This document shows positions 1 through 5,775 of a stretch of 8,166 nt of DNA, one piece after another (positions within the stretch are counted from its first letter, which is position 1; each line of letters begins with the position of its first letter). The stretch is from NCBI GenBank assembly GCA_028290765.1, contig JAQGJF010000868.1, positions 1-8,166 of the forward strand, in the 5' to 3' direction. Position numbers and translations under genes: made by a program. The stretch is from Tardiphaga sp. GTDB taxonomy: Bacteria > Pseudomonadota > Alphaproteobacteria > Rhizobiales > Xanthobacteraceae. Under the pieces are notes generated by a model, which was not told the DNA's origin, did no database searches, and was given only the letters and a program-made list of their open reading frames with translations.

Positions 1-1310
1 ACGCGGTCGCGACCGGTCAGCACGAACGGGCGCAGGTCGACGTGGCGCGGCGCCAGACCCTTTTCGGTGCAGGTCGGGCAGGTCGACAGCGCCAGCGTCG
101 GCTGGGCGATAAAACCCTCGGGCTCGCGCTTGAGCTTGTCGCGGAAGGCCTCGATCGTCGCTTTGGTCGCGGCAGGTCCAATCAGCATGCCGTAGCCGCC
201 GGAGCCATGCACTTCCTTCACCACCAGATCGCTCAAATTGTCGAGCACATAGGCCAGATCCTTGGGCTCGCGGCAGCGCCAGGTCGGCACGTTCTTCAGG
301 ATCGGCTCCTCGCCGAGATAGAATTTCACGATCTCCGGCATGTAGCTGTAGACCTCCTTGTCGTCGGCGATGCCGGTGCCGACCGCGTTGGCCAAAGTGA
401 CGTTGCCGGCCATGTAGGCCGACATCAGCCCGGGCACGCCGAGCGCGGAATCCGGGCGGAAGGTGAGGGGATCGAGAAAATCGTCATCAACGCGGCGGTA
501 GATCACATCGACGCGCTTGAGGCCTTCGGTGGTGCGCATGAACACTTCATCGTTCTTGACGATGAGGTCGCGGCCCTCGACCAGTTCGACGCCGAGCTTG
601 TCGGCCAGGAACGAGTGCTCATAGAATGCGGAATTATAGACCCCGGGGGTCATCAGGGCGACCGTCGGCTCCGCCGACGCGCTGACCGGCGCCACCGAGC
701 GCAGCGCCGAGAGCAGCTCGTCCGGATACTTTTCCACAGGTGCGACGCGGTGCCGGGCGAACAGGTCCGGGAACAGCCGCATCATGATTTCGCGGTTTTC
801 CAGCATGTAGGACACGCCGGACGGCGTGCGCGCATTATCCTCCAGCACAAAGAAGTTCTCGGGCTCGGTCCTTATGATGTCGATGCCGGCGATATGGACA
901 TAGACGTCGTGCGGCACGTCCTGGCCGTTCATCTCCGGCCGGAACACCGGGTTCTGGAAGATCAGGTCGTCGGGAATGATGTTGGCGCGCAGGATGTCGC
1001 GGCCGTGATAGATGTCGCGCAGGAACATGTTCAGCGCGCGCACCCGCTGCTTCAGGCCCTTTTCCAGCAGGGTCCATTCCTTGCCGGAAAAGATCCGCGG
1101 GATGACGTCGAAGGGGATCAGCCGCTCCTGGGCTTCGGCGTCGCCGTAGACGGCGAAGGTGATGCCGATCCGGCGGAACAGCAGTTCCGCTTCCTGGCGG
1201 CGATATTCCAAAGCCTCGGCTGGCGTCTCCTTCAGCCAGCGGGAGAGCTCGTGATAGGCCGGGCGAAGATCGCCCTGGGACCCGTTCATTTCGTCGAACG
1301 CAACTGCCAT
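1..1310 (-). CDS. Circularly permuted type-2 ATP-grasp protein (DUF404/DUF407 type), C-terminus beyond window
   Basis: The minus strand reads open from an ATG at 1308-1310 to the window edge: 436 complete codons and no stop, so the C-terminus is missing. Visible signatures are those of the circularly permuted ATP-grasp family: FRRIGITF near residue 46, IPFDVIPRI near 65, VLEDNARTPSGVSYMLENR at 155-173, YRRVDDDFLDP at 271-281, and a Gly-rich VKEVHGSGGYGM segment at 364-375. Full-length relatives are about 470 residues, so perhaps 30-40 are lost. An AGGA lies five bases before the ATG, a modest ribosome-binding site. The family is predicted to be an ATP-dependent carboxylate-amine (peptide or amide) ligase. 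It is usually encoded just upstream of an alpha-E (DUF403) protein and a transglutaminase-like protease, which would lie past position 1 here. The substrate is unknown. The gene is transcribed divergently from the cinA-like gene. Family assignment is secure; function is inferred only. Confidence 0.9.
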   Translation of the reverse strand, partial: MAVAFDEMNGSQGDLRPAYHELSRWLKETPAEALEYRRQEAELLFRRIGITFAVYGDAEAQERLIPFDVIPRIFSGKEWTLLEKGLKQRVRALNMFLRDIYHGRDILRANIIPDDLIFQNPVFRPEMNGQDVPHDVYVHIAGIDIIRTEPENFFVLEDNARTPSGVSYMLENREIMMRLFPDLFARHRVAPVEKYPDELLSALRSVAPVSASAEPTVALMTPGVYNSAFYEHSFLADKLGVELVEGRDLIVKNDEVFMRTTEGLKRVDVIYRRVDDDFLDPLTFRPDSALGVPGLMSAYMAGNVTLANAVGTGIADDKEVYSYMPEIVKFYLGEEPILKNVPTWRCREPKDLAYVLDNLSDLVVKEVHGSGGYGMLIGPAATKATIEAFRDKLKREPEGFIAQPTLALSTCPTCTEKGLAPRHVDLRPFVLTGRDR

Positions 1311-1333
1311 GTATCCTGACTGTTTCTCAAGGC

Positions 1334-1351
1334 CATGCAGGACAGTGCATG
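1334..1351. repeat. Small inverted repeat in the leader of the ATP-grasp gene
   Basis: CATGCA (1334-1339) and TGCATG (1346-1351) are perfect complements around a 6-base centre, 23 bases before the ATP-grasp start codon. It could be a weak leader hairpin or an operator half-site pair. Six base pairs are within what chance produces, so confidence is low. Confidence 0.25.
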
Positions 1352-1525
1352 ACTTAAAGGGATGGTAGCAAGGGCCGGGCCAGCGCGATATGCATTGCGC
1401 ACGGGCATTTTGTCGGGGGGCCGCCGAACTTGCCTGAAAAAACGGCTGGGCAGTGCTTATTTCGGCAGCATTCCCGCGTGACTTCAAGGCCTTGGCTGGG
1501 CAATGGTCGCATGGACAAGGACAGT

Positions 1526-1578
1526 GTCCCGCCGACGGGCCAGGGGTCCGTTGGCGGGACGAGCGTCCCGCTTGGGAC
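1526..1578 (+). promoter_or_regulatory. Alternating, mutually exclusive hairpins in the leader of the cinA-like gene
   Basis: Four alternating GTCCC / GGGAC elements lie at 1526-1530, 1556-1560, 1565-1569 and 1574-1578. They allow three hairpins. Stem I pairs 1526-1538 with 1548-1560 (13 pairs including one G-U, 9-base loop). Stem II pairs 1554-1560 with 1565-1571 (7 perfect pairs, GAGC loop). Stem III pairs 1565-1569 with 1574-1578 (5 pairs, GCTT loop) and ends immediately before the ribosome-binding site at 1579-1584. Stems I and II compete for 1554-1560, and II and III compete for 1565-1569. This arrangement resembles a leader that can switch fold ahead of translation, but no aptamer, U-run or known motif is recognised. 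It could equally be a decayed palindromic repeat. The pairings are read directly from the sequence; a regulatory role is inference. Confidence 0.45.
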
Positions 1579-1589
1579 GAGGAGAGAGC

Positions 1590-2330
1590 ATGAGTGAAAT
1601 CGTCACTGCGGGTATTCTGGTGATCGGCGACGAGATCTTGTCCGGGCGCACCAAGGACAAGAACATCGGCTTCATCGCCGAATACCTCACCAATATCGGG
1701 ATCGACCTCAAGGAAGTCCGGGTCGTGTCCGACGACGAGGCCGACATCATCGCCGCGCTGGACGCGCTGCGCCACCGCTACACTTACGTGTTCACCACCG
1801 GCGGCATCGGGCCGACCCATGACGACATCACCGCCGACAGCATCGCCAAGGCATTCGGCGTCGGGATCGACCATCATCCCGAGGTGGTGGCGCGGTTTCG
1901 CGAGCGCTTCCAGGGGCCGGGCGAATTGAACGAGGCGCGGCTGCGCATGGCCCGGATCCCCGACGGCGCCGAACTGATCCAGAGCGCGACCATTCTGGCG
2001 CCGGGGTTCTGGATCGGCAACGTCATCGTAATGGCCGGCGTGCCTACCATCATGCAGGCGATGATGGATATCGTCGCGCCGAAGCTGAAATCAGGCGTGC
2101 GGATGCTGTCGGACACGGTCCGCGCCAATGCGCGCGAAGGCGATATCGGCGGTCCGCTGCGCGACATCGCCAATGCCCATCCCGACACCATCATCGGCAG
2201 CTATCCGTTCACCGACGAGGACAAGAAACCGAACACCAACCTCGTGGTCCGTTCGCGTGATCCGGAAAAGCTGGCTGCCGCGATGGGCGCGGTCAAGGAG
2301 ATGCTGGCGGGACTCAACATCGCGCGCTAA
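1590..2330 (+). CDS. CinA-like molybdopterin-binding (MoCF_biosynth) domain protein
   Basis: A 246-residue protein consisting of a single MoaB/MogA-like (MoCF_biosynth) fold, as in the N-terminal half of CinA. Motifs are GDEILSG at 13-19, TTGGIGPTHDD at 69-79 (the classic phosphate- or pterin-binding loop of the family) and AGVP at 149-152. The C-terminal CinA amidohydrolase domain (NMN deamidase, PncC type) is absent, so this is the short form often called competence/damage-inducible protein A. Its biochemical role is unsettled; CinA N-terminal (COG1058) domains have been linked to ADP-ribose pyrophosphatase activity. The ATG at 1590 was chosen because GAGGAG (1579-1584) sits five bases upstream. 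An in-frame start at 1503 would translate through the leader hairpins and lacks family similarity. It is the first gene of a probable three-gene operon; the next gene begins 35 bases after its stop. Confidence 0.9.
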   Translation: MSEIVTAGILVIGDEILSGRTKDKNIGFIAEYLTNIGIDLKEVRVVSDDEADIIAALDALRHRYTYVFTTGGIGPTHDDITADSIAKAFGVGIDHHPEVVARFRERFQGPGELNEARLRMARIPDGAELIQSATILAPGFWIGNVIVMAGVPTIMQAMMDIVAPKLKSGVRMLSDTVRANAREGDIGGPLRDIANAHPDTIIGSYPFTDEDKKPNTNLVVRSRDPEKLAAAMGAVKEMLAGLNIAR

Positions 2331-2353
2331 GCGCGGTCATCGGGCGTTGCGAC

Positions 2354-2368
2354 GGGAGACAGGTTTTG
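2354..2368 (+). promoter_or_regulatory. Ribosome-binding site supporting a TTG start
   Basis: GGGAG at 2354-2358 is followed after seven bases by TTG at 2366-2368. No in-frame ATG gives the expected N-terminus, so this site decides the start of the thioesterase gene. Confidence 0.6.
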
Positions 2369-2785
2369 GACAAGAATTCGTTCTTCTGGAAGATAACTGA
2401 TGGGCGGTTGCCGCCGCCGCCCTGCGCCAAGACGTTGGGCCTGGAGTTCGTCGAGATCGACGGTGAGCGCGGCACCATCGAGACCAAATTCGAGGCGGTT
2501 GATATTTTTCTCAATCCGGCTGGGAACGTGCAGGGCGGATTTCTCGCGGCGATGCTCGACGATACCATGGGCACCGCGTTGTCGGCGACGCTCGATCTCG
2601 GCCAGTTCGCGCCGACCGTGAATCTCAACGTGCAGTTTCACCGGCCTGCGGTGCTGGGGCCGCTGAAGGGCATCGGCCGCGTCGTGATGCGGGGGCGCGA
2701 AACTTGTCATGGCAGCGCCGAGCTGTGGCAGAACGACAAGATCGTCGCGACCGCGACAGGCACTTTCGTCATTCGCAAAATCTAG
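2366..2785 (+). CDS. PaaI-family hotdog-fold thioesterase
   Basis: A 139-residue protein of typical single-hotdog length. The family's central helix region is seen at about residues 51-67 as NPAGNVQGGFLAAMLDD: Asn followed by a GG pair and the Leu-Asp-Asp that normally supplies the catalytic acid. Downstream come strands resembling TVNLNVQFHRPA (about 88-99) and the closing TATGTFVI. Members hydrolyse acyl-CoA thioesters, often aromatic acyl-CoAs, in the cytoplasm; the substrate here cannot be told. The usual HGG is replaced by QGG, a variant I believe occurs in related alphaproteobacterial proteins. Translation starts at TTG behind a good GGGAG site. The stop codon overlaps the ribosome-binding site of gpt, nine bases ahead of that gene's ATG, so the two are almost certainly co-transcribed and may be coupled. 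Nothing ties its function to purine salvage. Confidence 0.87.
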   Translation: MDKNSFFWKITDGRLPPPPCAKTLGLEFVEIDGERGTIETKFEAVDIFLNPAGNVQGGFLAAMLDDTMGTALSATLDLGQFAPTVNLNVQFHRPAVLGPLKGIGRVVMRGRETCHGSAELWQNDKIVATATGTFVIRKI

Positions 2786-2794
2786 GAGACATTC

Positions 2795-3322
2795 ATGGCT
2801 GGAGAAAATCCGGAACCGAGCGCGCAGGAGCGGGCGGGCAAGGCCTTCCCGGTGTCGTGGGATCAGTTCCATCGCGACTGCCGGGCGCTGACCTGGCGGC
2901 TCAACGAAGTCGGCCCGTTTCATGCAGTGATCGCCATCACCCGCGGCGGGCTGGTGCCGGCGGCGATCGTCGCGCGCGAACTCGGCGTCCGAATCATCGA
3001 TACGGTCTGCATCGCCAGCTACGATCACACCAAGCAGGGCGAATTGCAGATCCTGAAGGGAGTTTCGGAGAGCACGATGAAGCTCGGCGGCGGCACCGGC
3101 AAGGGCCTGCTGATCGTCGACGACCTCGTTGACACCGGCAAGACCGGGCGGATGGTGCGCGACATGCTGCCCGACGCGCACTTCGCCACCGTCTATGCCA
3201 AGCCCAAGGGCCGGCCGCTGGTCGACACTTTCATTACCGAAGTGTCGCAGGACACCTGGATCTTCTTCCCCTGGGACACCGCGCTGGCGTTCCTGCCGCC
3301 GATCCGGGACGGCGCGGCGTAG
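2795..3322 (+). CDS. gpt: Xanthine/guanine phosphoribosyltransferase
   Basis: Transfers the phosphoribosyl group of PRPP to xanthine or guanine, giving XMP or GMP in purine salvage. The 175-residue protein follows E. coli Gpt closely: TRGGLVPA at 49-56, [10 protein letters not shown] at 69-78, the PRPP-binding loop [13 protein letters not shown] at 105-117, [10 protein letters not shown] at 135-144 and [10 protein letters not shown] at 152-161 near the C-terminus. It is about 23 residues longer than the enterobacterial enzyme, with an N-terminal extension of roughly 13 residues and a longer loop just before the PRPP motif (about 88-102, rich in Ser and Gly). Both catalytic Asp residues of the VDD motif are present, so it should be active. 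AGGAGA at 2784-2789 lies five bases before the ATG. It is the last gene of the cinA-like / thioesterase / gpt run and faces the opposing abrB locus. Confidence 0.93.
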   Translation: MAGENPEPSAQERAGKAFPVSWDQFHRDCRALTWRLNEVGPFHAVIAITRGGLVPAAIVARELGVRIIDTVCIASYDHTKQGELQILKGVSESTMKLGGGTGKGLLIVDDLVDTGKTGRMVRDMLPDAHFATVYAKPKGRPLVDTFITEVSQDTWIFFPWDTALAFLPPIRDGAA

Positions 3323-3345
3323 CGGAATGAAGTGATATACGCCGC
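3314..3345 (+). terminator. Possible hairpin at the end of gpt, without a U-run
   Basis: GCGGCGTA (3314-3321) and TACGCCGC (3338-3345) are perfect 8-bp complements around a 16-base loop, and the first arm overlaps the gpt stop codon. No T-tract follows, so it is not a textbook intrinsic terminator. Its position between convergent genes makes a role in ending or protecting the transcript plausible. Confidence 0.3.
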
Positions 3346-3348
3346 TCG

Positions 3349-3440
3349 CTCCGTCATTGCGAGGAGCGAAGCGACGAAGCAATCTAGTCTCTTTCCTGTG
3401 GCGCAGGATTGCTTCGCGGCGCCTGTCATCGGGCGCGCAA
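3349..3440. repeat. Palindromic intergenic repeat of the Bradyrhizobium/Rhodopseudomonas type
   Basis: The segment starts with GTCATTGCGAGGAGCGAAGC and contains a perfect 10-bp inverted repeat, CGAAGCAATC (3375-3384) and GATTGCTTCG (3407-3416), around a 22-base loop. A smaller stem, GCGCC/GGCGC (3419-3423/3432-3436), lies in the right arm, and ATTGC...GCAAT brackets the left arm. From memory, close relatives are dispersed in many copies between genes in Nitrobacteraceae. The right arm differs from the simple mirror of the left, so this copy appears composite or eroded. It sits between the convergent gpt and abrB/vapC-remnant transcripts and might influence 3' ends. Only one copy occurs in the window, so the repeat nature rests on recall plus the palindrome. 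Confidence 0.7.
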
Positions 3441-3473
3441 TCACGGAACTGGTGACGCCAACCTAACTTAGAG

Positions 3474-3544
3474 TCATCCTGCTCCGCGTTGCTGTTCGTC
3501 GTCGTCGGCCATACCAGCATGTAGGTATCGGCCGTAAGATTCAC
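3474..3544 (-). pseudogene. Frameshifted, truncated remnant of a VapC-like PIN-domain toxin
   Basis: On the minus strand a GTG at 3542-3544 overlaps the antitoxin stop as GTGA, the coupling typical of toxin-antitoxin pairs. It reads MNLTADTYMLVW, matching the usual VapC opening (hydrophobic strand, then T-A-D-T-N-x-L-V with the first catalytic Asp); the usual Asn has become Tyr. The match then stops in this frame but resumes in another: from 3512, MADDDEQQRGAG matches the next VapC segment (acidic D-D-x-x-Q), ending at TGA 3474-3476. A small deletion of several bases around 3512-3516 explains both pieces. The remaining 100 or so residues, with the other catalytic acids, are absent; the palindromic repeat begins within about 35 bases. 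No functional toxin can be made. The evidence is short-motif similarity plus gene position, so the family call is probable rather than certain. Confidence 0.6.
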
Positions 3545-3792
3545 CTTTTGCCTGCCGAGCCCCGAGCTTTAATTCTGCTCATTTCCTCAATCGACAACGA
3601 CGGCCCACCCTCTTTCTTCAGGAAGTTGAAGGCATCCGAAATCTTTCCGGTCGGTCGAGCCGCTTTCACTTCGATCCGACCGTCAGGAAGCTTGTCCACG
3701 GTTACTTTCTCGCCGGGATGGACGCCCAGGTGTTTCAGCAGATCCTTGCGTAGCGTGATTTGCCATTTGGCGGTAACGGTGAGCGTGGTCAT
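3541..3792 (-). CDS. AbrB/MazE/SpoVT-type antitoxin, apparently orphaned
   Basis: An 83-residue swapped-hairpin DNA-binding protein: MTTLTVTAKWQITLRKDLL at the N-terminus, HLGVHPGEKVTVDKLPDGRIEV at 21-42, then a charged tail (43-83) of the kind that wraps a toxin. Such VapB-like antitoxins neutralise a PIN-domain RNase and repress their own operon. The start at 3792 was chosen over the in-frame ATG at 3828 because GAGG (complement of 3800-3803) lies seven bases upstream and the domain begins at MTTLTV. Residue 10 is Trp where the family's K-G-Q/R-V motif has a nearly invariant Gly, a one-base change (GGG to TGG) that may impair folding or DNA binding. The downstream toxin is a remnant, so this gene may be drifting. 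It lies 73 bases after the oxidoreductase stop and could be read from that transcript. Confidence 0.85.
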   Translation of the reverse strand: MTTLTVTAKWQITLRKDLLKHLGVHPGEKVTVDKLPDGRIEVKAARPTGKISDAFNFLKKEGGPSLSIEEMSRIKARGSAGKR

Positions 3793-3865
3793 GCCATGGC
3801 CTCGTGCCCGGTCTGTGGATCGATGCATTCAGAGCGAGTAGCGATCAACTTCACGACCAAACGGA

Positions 3866-4882
3866 TCAGCCGCCCACCTGCACCCAGCCGCCCGACCGGG
3901 CGCTTTCGCTTATCGCGTCGAGCGTCAATGCGATGTCGATGGATTCCTGCGCCGTCGCGCCGGACCACGCGTTCCTCTCGCCACGAACCAGACGGGCAAA
4001 TGATTCGGCTTCGAGGCGAAATCCATTGCCGTCGGGAACCGGCGCCGCTTCGAACGGGATCGTCATCGGAACGCCGCGGCGGATCTGCAGCACCGCCGGG
4101 CCGCCCGCCGGCGGGTGATTCAAATAATTGGTCTCGATGACGCCTTTGTCGCCGGCAATCGAGGCGTGGCGGTGATAGGCGGTGGCGAAGCTGCAACTGG
4201 CGTGCGCCAAAAGGCCGTCGGCGAATTCGAGATTGGCCATCGTCGTCAGATCGACGCCATTGGCGTCGTTCTGCGCCACTGCCTGGACGCGGATCGGCCT
4301 GGCGCCGGCGACGAGGCGGATGAGGCTGACGGCGTAGCTGCCGGCATCGTAGAGCGCGCCGCCGCCGAGCGTCGGGCTCAGGCGAATGTTGGATGGGTCG
4401 GTGAAGAGAATTCCGAAGGTCGAGCGGATCAGGCGCAGCCGGCCGATCGCTTCCTCCTTGAGCCAGGCGCGCAACTGCGCGGTCTGCGGCTGAGCCATAT
4501 ACGGATAGGCCTCGCGCAGGATGACCTTGTGCTTGTCTGCCGCTTCGAACATGGCGCGGGCTTCTTTGGCGTCCAGCGCCAACGGCTTTTCGCACAGCAC
4601 ATGCTTGCCGGCCTCCGCGGCCCTGATCGCCCATTGCGCATGCATGGAGTTCGGCAGCGGGATATAGACCGCCTCGATGTCCTTGTCCGCGAGCAGGGCC
4701 TCATAGGACCCGAGCGCGCGTGGAATCTTCACTTCCTCGGCAAAGGCCTTCGCCTTGGCGAGGTCGCGGCTGGCGACGACGGCGACTTCGATTTCCGGCG
4801 ATGCCGCGCAGCCCGCGGTAAAGGCGCGTGCGATATTGGCGGCGCCGAGAACGCCGATGCGAAGCGGATTGGCCTTGGACAC
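3866..4882 (-). CDS. Gfo/Idh/MocA-family NAD(P)-dependent oxidoreductase
   Basis: A 338-residue protein of full family length. The N-terminal Rossmann fold opens with RIGVLGAANIARA (8-20), a GxxGxxA-type dinucleotide loop. IEAVYIPLPNSMHAQWA (69-85) and EKPLAL (98-103, catalytic-type Lys99) are family hallmarks. The C-terminal alpha/beta domain has LGGGALYDAGSYAV (172-185), with Asp179 and Tyr183 in the usual catalytic positions, and HRHASIAGDKG (237-247). The pattern resembles D-xylose dehydrogenase and dihydrodiol dehydrogenase-like members, which oxidise sugars or related polyols in the cytoplasm, but the substrate cannot be assigned. The GTG start at 4882 is backed by AGGGAGGG (complement of 4888-4895) five bases away. 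No transporter or sugar-catabolic neighbour is present; it stands between two toxin-antitoxin loci, so context gives no clue to its pathway. Confidence 0.92.
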   Translation of the reverse strand: MSKANPLRIGVLGAANIARAFTAGCAASPEIEVAVVASRDLAKAKAFAEEVKIPRALGSYEALLADKDIEAVYIPLPNSMHAQWAIRAAEAGKHVLCEKPLALDAKEARAMFEAADKHKVILREAYPYMAQPQTAQLRAWLKEEAIGRLRLIRSTFGILFTDPSNIRLSPTLGGGALYDAGSYAVSLIRLVAGARPIRVQAVAQNDANGVDLTTMANLEFADGLLAHASCSFATAYHRHASIAGDKGVIETNYLNHPPAGGPAVLQIRRGVPMTIPFEAAPVPDGNGFRLEAESFARLVRGERNAWSGATAQESIDIALTLDAISESARSGGWVQVGG

Positions 4883-5065
4883 GAGAACCCTCCCTGAAAA
4901 CGTGTTGTGGTTATTCGGTGCCAGTCTAGATGCAACAGGCGCGGGAAACTACGTTGGAGATCAGGTTTCGCCGCATGGCGCCATTCCGCGAATGCTTCCC
5001 CGGCGGTATGGCGATCCAACAAGCAGGCATCCAAATGGTCTGCTGTGGAGCGGTTATCCGCCGCC
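4883..5065. other. Non-coding gap between parE and the oxidoreductase gene
   Basis: These 183 bases hold the ribosome-binding site of the oxidoreductase (4888-4895) and presumably its promoter, but no convincing -35/-10 pair or sigma-54 site was found. Open frames here lack recognisable protein motifs and are treated as chance. Confidence 0.4.
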
Positions 5066-5410
5066 TTAGTCCTTCGGAAATGGCAAGTGACGCTGTAGAT
5101 CCATCTGGTCGTGCAGGATGCGACCGATTTCGATGATCCGGCCTTCGATCGCGCGATAGAGGATAAAGTGGCGTCCAGGCTGACCATGCCGGGCAACGTG
5201 GAGTGTACGCAAGCCCGGCATGATCTCGTCGCGCGCCTTTGATCCCGCAACATCGGGCCCATTCGCAAGGTCGCCGATTGCTCGAACGAGGGTGTCCTTG
5301 TAGATGCGGGACTGCCGCGCGCCGAAACTCTCGGTGGTCCAGCTGAGAATGTTGGCGAAGTCGAGCTCTGCGATGGCGCTGAGGCGAACACGCCACCCTG
5401 GTTCGTCCAT
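5066..5410 (-). CDS. parE: ParE-family toxin of a type II toxin-antitoxin system
   Basis: A 114-residue RelE/ParE-superfamily protein. It shows the usual order: WRVRLSAIAELDFANILSWT (6-25, first strand and helix), SRIYKDTLVRAIGDLA (34-49, second helix), RDEIMPGLRTLHVARHG (60-76), GRHFILYR (79-86) and the terminal strand IIEIGRILHDQMDL (92-105), including the R-I-L-H-D/x-M-D signature. Characterised ParE toxins poison DNA gyrase; others of the fold cut mRNA on the ribosome, and sequence alone favours the gyrase type. The ATG at 5410, eight bases after the antitoxin stop, gives the family's normal N-terminus. An in-frame ATG at 5458 would overlap the antitoxin by 41 bases and add an unmatched tail, so it was not used. 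No disabling change is seen, so the toxin appears intact. Confidence 0.88.
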   Translation of the reverse strand: MDEPGWRVRLSAIAELDFANILSWTTESFGARQSRIYKDTLVRAIGDLANGPDVAGSKARDEIMPGLRTLHVARHGQPGRHFILYRAIEGRIIEIGRILHDQMDLQRHLPFPKD

Positions 5411-5417
5411 CAGATTG

Positions 5418-5705
5418 TCAATTGCCCGCGCCTGAAATGACCTTTTCTGAAAGGCCATTCAGATAGGCTTGGAGATCGTCGATACTGTCGAACTCTCTGA
5501 ATTGATTCCGATCGAGGGCGCCGAAGCCAACGCCAGCGGCCTCCCGTAAGCCTTCCAGCTTTGCAGCATCCTCGGCCTCGCGCTGCTCGACCAGACGCAA
5601 GCCCTCACGAAGGACCTCGCTCGCATTCTGGTAGCGGCCAGAACCGACCAGAGTTTCGATGATATCCTCTTGATGTTTCGTTAGCACGACGTTGCGAGTC
5701 GGCAT
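5418..5705 (-). CDS. parD: ParD-family ribbon-helix-helix antitoxin
   Basis: A 95-residue antitoxin. The N-terminal half is a ribbon-helix-helix DNA-binding unit: strand RNVVLT (4-9), helix KHQEDIIETLVGSG and helix ASEVLREGLRLVEQRE (about 28-43). The C-terminal half, including FREFDSIDDLQAYLNGL, is the flexible toxin-binding segment. ParD dimers neutralise ParE and repress parDE. Start choice: GAGGG (complement of 5713-5717) is seven bases before ATG 5705; the GTG at 5711 is too close to that site. Order and spacing (antitoxin first, toxin eight bases downstream) are canonical. A perfect palindrome and a promoter lie 36 bases upstream and fit autoregulation. The family call is strong; the regulatory statement is inferred from the site and the family. 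Confidence 0.9.
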   Translation of the reverse strand: MPTRNVVLTKHQEDIIETLVGSGRYQNASEVLREGLRLVEQREAEDAAKLEGLREAAGVGFGALDRNQFREFDSIDDLQAYLNGLSEKVISGAGN

Positions 5706-5740
5706 CGGCACACCCTCACTGCGTTATTAAAGAAACGGTG

Positions 5741-5775
5741 TTATTGACTATGGCATAATATGCCATAGTCAATAA
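5741..5775. promoter_or_regulatory. Perfect 16-3-16 palindrome, probable ParD operator
   Basis: TTATTGACTATGGCAT (5741-5756) is the exact reverse complement of 5760-5775, with AAT between. It lies 36 bases upstream of parD and covers the predicted -10 box, where ParD-ParE complexes usually bind to repress. The AT-rich block contrasts with its GC-rich surroundings. A bidirectional hairpin terminator is an alternative, since hflX transcripts arrive from the other side, but no T-run follows on the minus strand. Confidence 0.7.

Noticed and set aside
42..1319. Long plus-strand open frame (425 codons)
   Set aside because: It is antisense to the clearly recognisable ATP-grasp gene; its His/Arg/Asp-rich translation matches no family and comes from GC-biased codons read backwards.
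1503..1589. In-frame upstream extension of the cinA-like gene
   Set aside because: It translates through the leader hairpins, lacks family similarity, and ATG 1590 has a strong ribosome-binding site.
2327..3544. 405-codon minus-strand frame starting at the vapC remnant
   Set aside because: Only the first dozen codons resemble a protein; the rest runs through the intergenic repeat and antisense to gpt and the thioesterase gene.
3548..4140. Plus-strand frames over the abrB and oxidoreductase region
   Set aside because: Antisense shadows with no motifs; the minus-strand proteins are well supported.
4115..4897. 260-codon plus-strand frame
   Set aside because: Exact antisense of the oxidoreductase Rossmann domain; no independent evidence of coding.
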